Source: Candidatus Scybalocola faecavium (GTDB taxonomy: Bacteria > Bacillota > Clostridia > Lachnospirales > Lachnospiraceae). From it: DNA of 64,000 nucleotides. The DNA lies in contig DVFP01000015.1 in NCBI GenBank assembly GCA_018713145.1, forward strand, positions 1 to 64,000, in the 5' to 3' direction. Position 1 is the first letter of the stretch; every line of letters starts with the position of its first letter. The position numbers were made by a program, and so were the translations under genes. This document shows positions 39,221 through 47,730 of this stretch, piece after piece. The notes beneath the pieces are model-generated. The model saw only the letters and a program-made list of their open reading frames with translations, was not told the origin of the DNA and did not search any database.

Positions 39221-40426
39221 TTACATGGCTTCCATGGTCTGACGGATCGCCCGGATAAAATCAAGGCTGTTCAGAACCGTCACATCCTTAAGTGTCGTGA
39301 TCAGTGCCAGGTCTTTTGTCATTTTTCCGGACTCAATGGTATCCAGAGTTGCTTTTTCCAGCTTATCGGCAAATGCCATCAGCTCCTTGTTTCCATCCAG
39401 TTCACCACGTTTGCGCAGTGCTCCGGTCCATGCGAAGATCGTTGCCACAGAGTTTGTGGATGTTTCTTCGCCGGCAAGATGCTTATAGTAATGGCGCTGA
39501 ACAGTGCCGTGGGCAGCTTCGTACTCATAATAACCGTCTGGAGATACCAGTACGCTGGTCATCATGGCAAGAGAACCAAAGGCAGAGGAGATCATATCGC
39601 TCATAACATCTCCATCATAGTTTTTGCATGCCCAGATATAGCCGCCTTCTGACTTCATCACACGGGCAACAGCATCATCGATCAGGGTATAGAAATACTC
39701 AATGCCTGCTGCTTCAAACTTCTTTGCATACTCTGCATCATAAATTTCCTGGAAAATATCTTTAAAAGTATGGTCATATTTTTTGGAAATTGTATCTTTT
39801 GTAGCAAACCACAGATCCTGCTTGGTATCCAGGGCATAATTAAAGCAGCTTCTTGCAAAGCTTTCAATGGATTTATTAATATTATGCATTCCCTGAACGA
39901 TGCCGGCGCTGGTAAAGTTATGAACAAGCTCTCTTGTCTCATTGCCATTTTCATCGGTATATACCAGCTCTACCTTTCCCGGTCCCGGAATCTTCATTTC
40001 AGAGCCTTTATATACATCTCCGTAAGCATGTCTTGCGATAGTAATAGGCTTTTTCCAGTTCTTCACACACGGCTCGATCCCTTTAACAACAATAGGAGCG
40101 CGGAACACTGTACCGTCCAGGATAGCACGGATCGTCCCGTTCGGGCTCTTCCACATCTCCTTCAGATTGTATTCCTTAACACGGGCAGCATTGGGTGTGA
40201 TGGTGGCACACTTTACGGCAACACCGTATTTTTTTGTAGCCATGGCAGAATCTACGGTTACCTGGTCATTCGTTTCATTTCTCTTTTCCAGGCCAAGATC
40301 ATAATATTCTGTATTCAGATCAATGTAGGGCAGTAAAAGTTCATCTTTAATATACTGCCACAAAATACGTGTCATCTCGTCGCCGTCCATCTCCACCAGC
40401 GGTGTGGTCATCTTGATTTTCTCCAT
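39221..40426 (-). CDS. icd: NADP-dependent isocitrate dehydrogenase (eukaryote-like type)
   Basis: Oxidatively decarboxylates isocitrate to 2-oxoglutarate. The 401 residues belong to the dimeric type related to eukaryotic cytosolic IDH. The start [20 protein letters not shown] is typical, and [16 protein letters not shown] is the isocitrate loop. [14 protein letters not shown] with the following [14 protein letters not shown] is the NADP region. It is followed by the Re-citrate synthase and a GntR regulator. No aconitase is in the window. The leader contains a duplicated ribosome-site segment. Confidence 0.96.
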   Translation of the reverse strand: MEKIKMTTPLVEMDGDEMTRILWQYIKDELLLPYIDLNTEYYDLGLEKRNETNDQVTVDSAMATKKYGVAVKCATITPNAARVKEYNLKEMWKSPNGTIRAILDGTVFRAPIVVKGIEPCVKNWKKPITIARHAYGDVYKGSEMKIPGPGKVELVYTDENGNETRELVHNFTSAGIVQGMHNINKSIESFARSCFNYALDTKQDLWFATKDTISKKYDHTFKDIFQEIYDAEYAKKFEAAGIEYFYTLIDDAVARVMKSEGGYIWACKNYDGDVMSDMISSAFGSLAMMTSVLVSPDGYYEYEAAHGTVQRHYYKHLAGEETSTNSVATIFAWTGALRKRGELDGNKELMAFADKLEKATLDTIESGKMTKDLALITTLKDVTVLNSLDFIRAIRQTMEAM

Positions 40427-40435
40427 GATTTTTGG

Positions 40436-40517
40436 TTTCCTCCTTCTTAGGCCATTCTTTTAAGGCCATAGAGGTATCCCCTTGTGGGATTTCCTCCTTC
40501 TTAGGCCATTCTTTTAA
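40436..40517 (-). repeat. Duplicated leader segment with ribosome site before icd
   Basis: Two identical 28-bp copies (40436-40463 and 40490-40517), each containing AAGAAGGAGGAAA on the minus strand, are separated by 26 bp. The copy next to the gene supplies the ribosome site; the other copy is followed by a short out-of-frame ATG. The spacer is one member of the leader repeat family also seen at 46692 and 47731. Confidence 0.85.
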
Positions 40518-40543
40518 TGCCTGTACTTTAGTATCATTGTATT

Positions 40544-40572
40544 ATTGTATACCATTTTGTCAGGGATTTCAA
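40544..40572 (-). promoter_or_regulatory. icd promoter
   Basis: Minus-strand -35 TTGAAA (40567-40572), 17-bp spacer, -10 TACAAT (40544-40549), starting RNA just upstream of the duplicated leader. Confidence 0.75.
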
Positions 40573-40768
40573 GAACAAGTGGAGGGGAATGAGAAAAATA
40601 ATAACCATTCCGCCAGCTGAGTTGTTGTACAAGGTAACTATCACAAAATTAGATATGGTTATTTTCACAAAATAGGATGTATTTAATTTTAAAAATATGC
40701 TATACTCTCAATAGAATACTAAAACCTAAACGCCTATAATTCCAGCGTTTTTTGAAAGGGGCGATCAT

Positions 40769-41953
40769 ATGAATCTGAGAAAAATCAGTTTTGGAAATTT
40801 CAAATGTTTATATAAAACATGTTTTGAGCCGGGAAAGATCAATGTATTTATCGGATCCAATGGTTCCGGAAAATCTACGATTTTAGAGGGAATCGGTTTG
40901 TTAAGCGCAGCTATGACCGATCGTGTTGATTCCGCCAGCCTTCAAAGAAAGGGGGTTCGGCTCAGTGTTCCGGCTCTTTATAAATCAAATTTTAAAAGTC
41001 TTCCCCGCCTGAAATCTACCATTGATCTCTCTTTAGAGTGGGATAACGGCAGCAGTCAGGATATTTATCGTTATGACGTCCACTTAACAACGCCAACGGA
41101 TACAGAGTATTGGAAATACCATTCTGAAGCTTTTTTTCAAAATGAAAACAAACTATGGGGACGCAGCAATGCCTCCACCCAACAAAGCAATAATTACATT
41201 GGATTCTTTCTCATTGATGATAATCCGGATTTAAAAAACGGACGTAAAATCGCAGAGGCATTTTCCGCATATGGTATTTTTCAACCAAATACTGTGACTT
41301 TACGCGGCACTGCCCCTGACCCCACTCAAACAAACCCTATCGGTCTTAATGGAGGGCGCCTTGCAGAGGCAATAAAGGCACTTATCCACTCCCAGGATGG
41401 CGAACTATTTTTTGGTGATTTATATATGGATGATATTCTTGATATGATCGACTGGGCAGATAATATTACGGTTTCTTCCCCTAAAAAAAGCAATATCAAC
41501 GCTAATATTCCAACAACCCGCGATATTATTGAATTTACAGACCGCTACATGAAAGATACCGCCCAATTTACCGGATACGATGCCAGTGAAGGGGCACTAT
41601 ATGTGCTTTTTATGCTGACACTGGCTATGCATCCCAAGGGACCGTCTATTTTTGCCGTGGATAGTTTCGATCATGCGCTCAATCCCCGGTTAGCAAAGAA
41701 AATGATAGAAGTTTTCTGCCAACAGATTTTGCGGCAGGGGAAGCATGTTTTTCTAACTACTCATAATCCGCTTGTATTAGACGGCTTAAATCTAAATAAC
41801 GATGATATACGTCTCTTTGCGGTAGATCGGGATAAAAACGGATACACGCAGATTCAGCGCATCACAGTCTCACAGGAATTAATTGATGAGGGGCAGCCAT
41901 TGTCCCGGCTTTGGATCAATGGCCGGTTGGGAGGTGTTCCCACTCTGATATGA
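40769..41953 (+). CDS. AAA/ABC-type ATPase of a two-gene putative defence cassette
   Basis: A 394-residue SMC/OLD-like ATPase (AAA_21 type). Walker A is GSNGSGKST at residues 29-37, after the family opening ISFGNFKCL. The signature-like segment is YDASEGALYVLFML. Walker B reads SIFAVDSFDHALNPRLAKK, where most relatives have an acidic DEPE-type stretch. The H-loop is VFLTTHNPLVLDGL. AAAGGGG precedes the ATG. It ends in an ATGA overlap with the next gene, so the two are translationally coupled. Its base composition looks more AT-rich than its neighbours. Similar ATPase plus nuclease pairs act in phage defence (OLD, PARIS, AbiL types); that role is inferred here. Confidence 0.85.
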   Translation: MNLRKISFGNFKCLYKTCFEPGKINVFIGSNGSGKSTILEGIGLLSAAMTDRVDSASLQRKGVRLSVPALYKSNFKSLPRLKSTIDLSLEWDNGSSQDIYRYDVHLTTPTDTEYWKYHSEAFFQNENKLWGRSNASTQQSNNYIGFFLIDDNPDLKNGRKIAEAFSAYGIFQPNTVTLRGTAPDPTQTNPIGLNGGRLAEAIKALIHSQDGELFFGDLYMDDILDMIDWADNITVSSPKKSNINANIPTTRDIIEFTDRYMKDTAQFTGYDASEGALYVLFMLTLAMHPKGPSIFAVDSFDHALNPRLAKKMIEVFCQQILRQGKHVFLTTHNPLVLDGLNLNNDDIRLFAVDRDKNGYTQIQRITVSQELIDEGQPLSRLWINGRLGGVPTLI

Positions 41954-42678
41954 AACATATAGGAATTATTTGTAAAGGACCTACAGATTATATTATTTTA
42001 AAAGGAATCATTGATAAAATCACCGGTGTTGAAAATAAATATGTTATGCTCCAGCCGGAAAATGACCTGACAGGAAAATATGGAAATGGATGGAAGGGCG
42101 TCTGGAAATGGTGTCACGATAATGCCTCGATCCGTAAAAAACTCATGAAGGACATTCAGCCTGCCTTAGATTTTCTCGTTATTCAAATGGACGGTGATGT
42201 TTCCCGCAAAGAAAAATCGGCTCACTGTTGGTGCAAAACAACTCAATGTATTCATAAGGGAATAAAAAATCCCATAGAATGTGATATTACACCTGCCGGA
42301 AAAGCCGCCTGCCCTATACAGCTTCCCTGTTCAGACCATGAAGAATCTGTTTCAGGATATATAGCCCATTTAAAAGGTCTGCTCACCACATGGCTCCAGG
42401 ATACAGACGATACATGTATTGCAATTCCTTGCGACAGCACAGAGGCATGGATCGTAGCCGCTTATGACCAAACGGCTGGAATTGAAAAATCAGCTGGACC
42501 ATGGGAACATATTATAGCCCGCAAAAAATCATACCATAACATTCGGATCCCTGGCCAAAAGAAACGTTCCCGCATATTTGAGCAATTTGTTCCTACAGTC
42601 TGCGAAAACTGGCCGAATGTCATACAGCTTTGTGAAAGCGCTTATGATTTTCAATGTTCTATCCTAAAACTCATGTAA
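41950..42678 (+). CDS. TOPRIM/DUF4276-like partner protein, putative defence effector
   Basis: A 242-residue protein, start ATG 41950 overlapping the ATPase stop by four bases. It opens HIGIICKGPTDYIILKGI, which looks like the first strand and helix of TOPRIM-related nucleases (hxxEGPTDxxxL), but Lys9 stands where glutamate is expected. FLVIQMDGDV gives a DXD pair at residues 81 and 83, and PCDSTEAWIVAAYD resembles the conserved E-W-hydrophobic segment of DUF4276/RloB-like proteins. Between these lies an unusual cluster, C93, C95, C100, C111, C121, C127 and H130, which could bind zinc. The family is not firmly recognised. It probably acts with the ATPase. Confidence 0.7.
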   Translation: MKHIGIICKGPTDYIILKGIIDKITGVENKYVMLQPENDLTGKYGNGWKGVWKWCHDNASIRKKLMKDIQPALDFLVIQMDGDVSRKEKSAHCWCKTTQCIHKGIKNPIECDITPAGKAACPIQLPCSDHEESVSGYIAHLKGLLTTWLQDTDDTCIAIPCDSTEAWIVAAYDQTAGIEKSAGPWEHIIARKKSYHNIRIPGQKKRSRIFEQFVPTVCENWPNVIQLCESAYDFQCSILKLM

Positions 42679-42695
42679 ACTAAATATACAATAAA

Positions 42696-42745
42696 ATGGA
42701 CTGTGAAAACCGGAGTTTCTCAACAACCTCTATTTCACAGTCCAT
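42696..42745 (+). terminator. Terminator-like hairpin after the cassette
   Basis: ATGGACTGTGAAA (42696-42708) pairs perfectly with TTTCACAGTCCAT (42733-42745), followed by CTTATCTTTT. It marks the right end of the two-gene unit. Confidence 0.65.
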
Positions 42746-42753
42746 CTTATCTT

Positions 42754-43220
42754 TTAAAATCCTTTCTCTTTCAGCCAGGAGGAAGCTAACATCGCCCATT
42801 GGGCCGTATGCTCAAATAAAGGAGAATCCTCTGTTTTCCCATCGTAAAGTCCGCCGCCGTGAGGCCCCTCCTCAAAGGTATGGATTTCATAAGGAACCCC
42901 ATGGCAAGCCAGTTCATAACAAAACAGCAGCGCATAGCGGGGATCGTCCTTATGGGTTTGAAAAACAAACATAGGCGGGCAGTCCGACCGGATATTTCGT
43001 ATAGGATCTGACTTGCATTTTCGGGCCTGAACCTTTGGATCATACTGTCCGACACTGCCTCCCATGCCAGTTTGTGCAAAAGCCCCATATAGGATCAGAG
43101 CCGCATCCGGCCTGGAAGAAACCCCCGGACATGATTTCTCTGTATTTTTATCTTCCTGGTCAAACATGGTTGCCGCTATAGCGGAAACAATACCACCGGC
43201 AGAAAAGCCTCCAAAAGGTA
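42754..43220 (-). pseudogene. C-terminal fragment of an alpha/beta hydrolase
   Basis: The frame begins with the nucleophile elbow GGFSAGGIVSAIAAT, then PDAALILYGAF, the acid region in PPMFVFQTHKDD and the catalytic-histidine region EEGPHGGGLYD, ending SWLKEKGF. This is the last half of an acetyl-esterase-like (BD-FAE type) carbohydrate or lipid esterase. The N-terminal half with the oxyanion HGGG motif is missing, because the sequence before the elbow belongs to a sensor kinase in another frame. The fragment therefore has no start codon or promoter of its own. Confidence 0.85.
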
Positions 43221-44429
43221 TCTTAAATGTTCTGACAAACGCAGGATCAATTTTTCTCCCTGCGTTGCATCCCCATTTCTGAAAAGTACATTTAAAGTTT
43301 TCAGTCCATTTAAATAAAAATGAGGTTTTAATTGGAGCTGAAGGTACTGAAGCTGAGCCTTCTGCTTCTCAATAGTCTGCTCATAAAACAAAAGCTTTTG
43401 TTTCTTGATTTCTGATACCATAACTTCCAAAGTTTCATTGACCTGTTCTAATTCCTCAAAGGAATTTTCTCCCTCCATCCTCGCATCCCACATGCCATCC
43501 CGAATCTGGTTCATCACATGGATTACCTCTTTTAAAGGGAAGATGACACCTTTTCGTAAATATCTGTAAATCATGAATACAAAAATAAGACTGCAGGCCG
43601 TCAAAACAACCATCAATAGCTGAGGTATACCCATATAGGTAAACAATGTCACAGGAACAGACATACACACCCAAAGATCACTATTTTCAACACGGTTGCC
43701 GTATATATAACAGTTTCCATCAAGCACCCGAAAAACCTGGGCATAATTTTCCGTTATTGATGGCAAATCACCATACTTATCCGTATCTTCCTGCCCGAAA
43801 ATCTGGCCATCCCATACAAACATAATATCATCTGCCGATTTTACAGTCTCAGGAATCTGTTCTTTCAACCATTGAAGGCTGTAAAAAGCAGCAATGGACG
43901 CATTTCCCCGGATCCTCAGCCATATTCCATAGACATTTCCATTAATTTCTACAAATGTCCATTGTCCGTCTCCGTTTTCTGATGAAAAGAACGATGATAC
44001 TACGGTTTTTAACTCCCTCATATCATCATAAGATATGGCTCCAGTATTGGTATAATATCGGGCGTTGTCCAGATTTCCATATAAAAGAATATATCCGGCT
44101 AAAGTCTCTTCAACCCGTAGTTTTGACTTTAATTCAAAATCCAGATCATAGACAATATCATAAACTTCTTCAGGTCTTAATGTTCCTGCCAATTTAGCGA
44201 AACCGTTATCATTAGCATAAATATCGTCAATATAATTGGAAATTTCAGAAAAATCTTCACTGCACCGTCCCACATACTCTGCAAGGACGCTTTCTTCCGA
44301 AGTGCGTATGGCTTTCTGATAGCCGGTAATAAGAAAAATATCAATAATCAGCAAAAAGAAAACAATGATCAAACAGATAATACCGGTAAAAACAGACAAA
44401 AACCGGTTTAATGAAGCCCTCTTTTTCAT
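43203..44429 (-). pseudogene. Truncated YesM-type sensor histidine kinase
   Basis: Starts at ATG 44429 with a GGGGAGG site. A transmembrane helix (GIICLIIVFFLLIIDIFLI), an extracellular sensor of about 240 residues, a second helix near LLMVVLTACSLIFVFMIYRYL, a HAMP-like linker and a coiled-coil follow. The His_kinase domain begins (LQLQLKPHFYLNGLKTLNVL, with the phosphate-accepting His) and runs to ILRLSEHLRYLLE. There it stops being kinase-like: it continues out of frame through hydrolase DNA to a stop at 43176. The entire ATPase domain is missing, so it cannot autophosphorylate. The usual AraC-type response regulator is absent. Confidence 0.88.
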
Positions 44430-44506
44430 TCTATTTTGTTCCTCCCCATCAACTTCTGCCAATATCTTAGAAAAATCCCCATATGATCTTTCACTGTGCC
44501 TTAAAA

Positions 44507-44535
44507 ATTCTATCACAAATGTCCATTTTTCACAA
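44507..44535 (-). promoter_or_regulatory. Promoter of the truncated sensor kinase
   Basis: Minus-strand -35 TTGTGA (44530-44535), 17-bp spacer, -10 TAGAAT (44507-44512). It lies inside the longest open frame, supporting the start at 44429. Confidence 0.65.
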
Positions 44536-44609
44536 TGACACCCATCCGACTATTTTCCCATATAATAATGTAAATCCGGAAAATACTGCCGCCGGCTTTT
44601 CAGGCTGCA

Positions 44610-45533
44610 GTGAAAGCATCTGTCATGAATACTGTCCGTTTATATGTTCACAGGAATATGCCCCATGTTTCCCCATACACCGGGAAAAACGTGGGCATTG
44701 CTGTTTTAGATACAGGGATATTCCCTCATATTGATTTTACCATGCCCAGAAACCGGATCGCTGCCTTTAAAGATTTTGTCAGGGGACGCCGCCAGCCCTA
44801 TGATGATAACGGCCACGGCACTCATATCTGCGGGATCTGCAGCGGCAGCGGCATGGCTTCCCGGGGAAAATACTGCGGCATTGCCCCGGACAGCCATCTG
44901 ATCGTAGGGAAAATACTGGATAATACAGGGAACGGAAGTATTTTTTCCATTCTTGAGGCCATCCGCTGGGTCATTGACACAAGACAGCAATATCACACCC
45001 GGATCCTGAATATTTCCATTGGCACAGAAACCCTGGAAGGGATCCGGGAGGACTGTCCTTTAGTCCAGGGTGTTAATGAGGCCTGGGATGCCGGTCTGGT
45101 GGTGGTGGCTGCCGCTGGAAATAACGGGCCTATGCCTATGTCTGTAACTGCACCGGGAATCAGCAGGAAGATCATTACCATAGGCGCTGCTGATGATTAC
45201 AAACAAATTTATCTCCGTGGGAAAAAGATCAGCAATTATTCCGGCCGGGGCCCCACCCGTGAATGTATCCAAAAGCCGGATGTAGTAGCCCCGGGCTCTG
45301 AGATCATTTCCTGCAGCAATCGTATGTCCGGAAACAGCTTTACCTACACCAGCCGCAGCGGCACATCCATGGCCACCCCTGTAGTCAGCGGATGTATCGC
45401 CCTGCTTCTTGAAAAATACCCGTCTATGACCAATAAGCAGGTAAAGCTTCGCCTGCGCTCCTGCTGTGATGACCTGGGATTTCCAAAGAATCAGCAGGGA
45501 TGGGGCATGATAAATCTTTCAAAACTGCTTTAA
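44610..45533 (+). CDS. S8 family serine peptidase (subtilase)
   Basis: A 307-residue subtilisin-like protease. The catalytic Asp is D34 in IAVLDTGI, His is H69 in DDNGHGTHICG, the oxyanion Asn is in AAAGNNGPM, and Ser is in SGTSMATPVVSG near residue 251. There is no signal peptide or prodomain, which is typical of intracellular subtilases of Firmicutes. The frame starts at GTG 44610; an in-frame ATG at 44625 is equally possible and neither has a good ribosome site. It ends before two hairpins. Its neighbours give no hint of a specific substrate. Confidence 0.92.
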   Translation: MKASVMNTVRLYVHRNMPHVSPYTGKNVGIAVLDTGIFPHIDFTMPRNRIAAFKDFVRGRRQPYDDNGHGTHICGICSGSGMASRGKYCGIAPDSHLIVGKILDNTGNGSIFSILEAIRWVIDTRQQYHTRILNISIGTETLEGIREDCPLVQGVNEAWDAGLVVVAAAGNNGPMPMSVTAPGISRKIITIGAADDYKQIYLRGKKISNYSGRGPTRECIQKPDVVAPGSEIISCSNRMSGNSFTYTSRSGTSMATPVVSGCIALLLEKYPSMTNKQVKLRLRSCCDDLGFPKNQQGWGMINLSKLL

Positions 45534-45545
45534 AGCAGTTAAAAA
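45523..45545 (+). terminator. Hairpin at the subtilase stop
   Basis: The perfect palindrome AACTGCTTTAAAGCAGTT is followed by AAAAATTGTTTTT. Confidence 0.6.
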
Positions 45546-45607
45546 TTGTTTTTCCCCTATTTTACTCAGGTCTAACGGCTTGTCTGAATTTTGCGGCCGC
45601 AGCAAAC

Positions 45608-45650
45608 AAAGCCCGGACAGAGGATCTTGTTCCAATCTGTCCGGGCTTTT
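45608..45650. terminator. Bidirectional terminator
   Basis: AAAGCCCGGACAGA pairs with TCTGTCCGGGCTTT around a 14-base loop, between the convergent subtilase and nucleotidyltransferase genes. Confidence 0.8.
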
Positions 45651-45740
45651 CCGTAAGCGGTTCCCAGTATGATATGGATTCGGTGCCGAACAGGCGCCAC
45701 CGGCGCCTGGCGTTCTAAAAACACCTCAAATCCGCTCATT

Positions 45741-46667
45741 TTATTTTTCAGGCCACAAAACCTCCGGGTACTCGCCTTTTTGCTTCATATCCTCAATGGC
45801 TTTCACCACCACAGGTTTGTCCTCCCGATAGGTTACGCCGTACCACCGATCCTCACAGGGCAGAACCTCTACGGTCGCTTTGCCTTCATCCAATAGCTGG
45901 CCTACTACATTGGGAAGGAAATATTCGCATTTTTCCGGATTGGTTTTCAGGCCATTTTCCAAAAAACCGGGGAAGCGCTCTTTTAATTCTGTAAGCATAC
46001 TCTGGTTAAAGCCCCACAGATTCATAGAAACAATGCTCCCTTTTGGAATATCTGTCCATGTCTGTCCGTCATCTTCTGTATAAGCCGCGCCATTTTCCCG
46101 TTTTTCAATCCGGGTGCGCTCATGAATTCCCAGAAGCATTCCCTTGTCATCTGTGGCGCATACGCCCCGGGATACATAGCCAAAATCCGTCAGCGTATTT
46201 TCCACCCGGTATCCTACCATAGCATACCGATACTTGTCATCGTCCGGATGAGATACAAGATAATCATAAATGACTTTAAAAGCCTGCTGACCATAATAAT
46301 CATCTGCATTAATGACTGCAAAGGGGCCATGAATACTGTCTATACAACTTAAAACAGCATGGCCGGTCCCCCAGGGTTTTACCCGGCCTTCCGGCACGCA
46401 AAATCCTTCCGGAATATTGTAAATATCCTGGTAAACGTATTCCACTTCCATATATTGGGAAACTTTATCGCCTACCCGCTCTTTAAAATCTTTTTCCAGT
46501 TCCTTTTTAATAATAAATATGACCTTTTTAAAGCCAGCTCTCATGGCATCGTAAATTGAAAAATCAATGATAATATCGCCCTGGGCGTTTAAAGGATCGA
46601 TCTGTTTCAGACCGCCATAGCGGCTGCCCATACCTGCAGCCATAATTACCAGAACAGGCTCTCTCAT
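45741..46667 (-). CDS. Sugar-phosphate nucleotidyltransferase family protein
   Basis: A 308-residue NTP-transferase. The pyrophosphorylase signature is LVIMAAGMGSRYGGLKQID at the N terminus, the sugar-nucleotide region PWGTGHAVL follows, and the metal aspartates are in VINADDYYG. The likely reaction is transfer of a nucleotide to a sugar-1-phosphate, but the partner sugar and base cannot be read from sequence. ATG 46667 is preferred because GAGAGG lies nine bases upstream; ATG 46676 is also possible. The leader contains a copy of the short leader repeat. Confidence 0.88.
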   Translation of the reverse strand: MREPVLVIMAAGMGSRYGGLKQIDPLNAQGDIIIDFSIYDAMRAGFKKVIFIIKKELEKDFKERVGDKVSQYMEVEYVYQDIYNIPEGFCVPEGRVKPWGTGHAVLSCIDSIHGPFAVINADDYYGQQAFKVIYDYLVSHPDDDKYRYAMVGYRVENTLTDFGYVSRGVCATDDKGMLLGIHERTRIEKRENGAAYTEDDGQTWTDIPKGSIVSMNLWGFNQSMLTELKERFPGFLENGLKTNPEKCEYFLPNVVGQLLDEGKATVEVLPCEDRWYGVTYREDKPVVVKAIEDMKQKGEYPEVLWPEK

Positions 46668-46691
46668 CCTCTTCATCCTCTCTTCTTAGTG

Positions 46692-46740
46692 TATTGCCGT
46701 ACATTATACGGCATAGGGGAATCCCTTATCCGGGATTTCC
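46692..46740 (-). repeat. Leader repeat copy before the nucleotidyltransferase
   Basis: On the minus strand this reads AAATCCC-N5-AGGGATTCCCCTATG and then a hairpin GCCGTA...TACGGC-AATA. It has the same plan as 47731-47776 and matches the spacer of the icd leader duplication (40464-40492). Confidence 0.65.
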
Positions 46741-46792
46741 AATGCTCTTTTATTATAAAGCATTTAAATGGGGATTGCTATCCCAAAACCTT

Positions 46793-47029
46793 TTACTTAT
46801 AGATTTTTTTAGATTTTGTGATAATATCCAGCAGCGGTTCATGGAGAATGTCGGAAAGGATCAGCAAGGATCCCATAGACGGACGACACATTTTCGTTTC
46901 CCACAAATGAATCGTGTTGGTACTGACACCGATCTGATTGGCCAGCTCCTGCTGAGTGATATTATTTCGGATCCTGTACTCCTTTAATGAATAGCCCAAC
47001 TCTGTCATTTTGTAAGTTTCTTCAATCAT
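46793..47029 (-). CDS. Small XRE-family helix-turn-helix protein
   Basis: A 78-residue DNA-binding protein that is almost entirely one Cro/CI-type domain: LKEYRIRNNITQQELANQIG and STNTIHLWETKMCRPSM, followed by a short basic tail, TKSKKIYK. A GGAGGG site lies 12 bases before the ATG at 47029. Targets are unknown. It stands alone between the nucleotidyltransferase leader and mnmM. Confidence 0.88.
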   Translation of the reverse strand: MIEETYKMTELGYSLKEYRIRNNITQQELANQIGVSTNTIHLWETKMCRPSMGSLLILSDILHEPLLDIITKSKKIYK

Positions 47030-47132
47030 ATTTTCATCTTCCCTCCATATGTAATACTGTTTTCCTAATGCATTACATATTTTAGCATAAACAGATTGAA
47101 TTATTTGTCGTTTCAGGGCGAGTGGCTAAAAA

Positions 47133-47699
47133 TTATCTCAGCTTTTTTACAAGATACAAAATCGGCGGCTGATTGGCTCTGTTGTGGTTTTCCAGACGAA
47201 AAACCTCATAAAATTTCGCCGGAAGTCCATGCAACAATTCATCGACATTTTCCATTTCTTCCCTTCCCCCTTCATGGCCCCAATAAGCCAGGATGCATCC
47301 GATACCGTCTTTTTTCAAGGCTTCCAGGCATTTTTTTACCGCCGGGACTGTTGTCGAAGTTTGCGTGACAACGTTGCCTTCGCTTTGGGGGAGATACCCC
47401 AGGTTGAAACAAAAAGCAGAAACCGGTTCATGTACATATTCATCTACCTGATCATGAGACGCCAGATAAAGCTTAGCTCTGGTGTCCATATGTGACGCTT
47501 CAAGTCGCAGCTTTGTATTTTTCAAAGCCTGCGGCTGAATATCAAATCCATGGACACAGCCCTGCTCTCCCACCAACCGGCAAAGGAATTCCGTATCATA
47601 CCCATTGCCCACAGTGGCATCTATAACCGCGTCTCCTTCCTGAATATATTCCTTCATAATATCGTGGTAAATGTCTACCATTTTCTTTCCAAAAAACAT
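47133..47699 (-). CDS. mnmM: tRNA (mnm5s2U34) methyltransferase MnmM (YtqB family)
   Basis: A 188-residue class I SAM-dependent methyltransferase. Motif I is DAVIDATVGNGYDTEFL and FGF-type motif II is HGFDIQPQAL. The YtqB hallmark FNLGYLPQSEGN and the TTVPAVKKCLEAL helix follow. Bacillus YtqB was assigned as the enzyme that adds the final methyl of mnm5s2U in tRNA wobble positions. Assignment here rests on those signatures. AAGGAAAG precedes the ATG. The leader holds a copy of the short leader repeat. Confidence 0.88.
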   Translation of the reverse strand: MFFGKKMVDIYHDIMKEYIQEGDAVIDATVGNGYDTEFLCRLVGEQGCVHGFDIQPQALKNTKLRLEASHMDTRAKLYLASHDQVDEYVHEPVSAFCFNLGYLPQSEGNVVTQTSTTVPAVKKCLEALKKDGIGCILAYWGHEGGREEMENVDELLHGLPAKFYEVFRLENHNRANQPPILYLVKKLR

Positions 47700-47730
47700 A
47701 TCATCTTTCCTTTCATTGGGATTACATTAT

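Noticed and set aside
40436..40517. Possible CRISPR-like repeat
   Set aside because: Only two copies with one spacer, each carrying a ribosome site, and no cas genes nearby. It is a leader duplication.
44483..44734. A plus-strand frame overlapping the start of the subtilase gene
   Set aside because: It is out of frame with the catalytic domain, rich in Cys and Pro by chance, and has no ribosome site.
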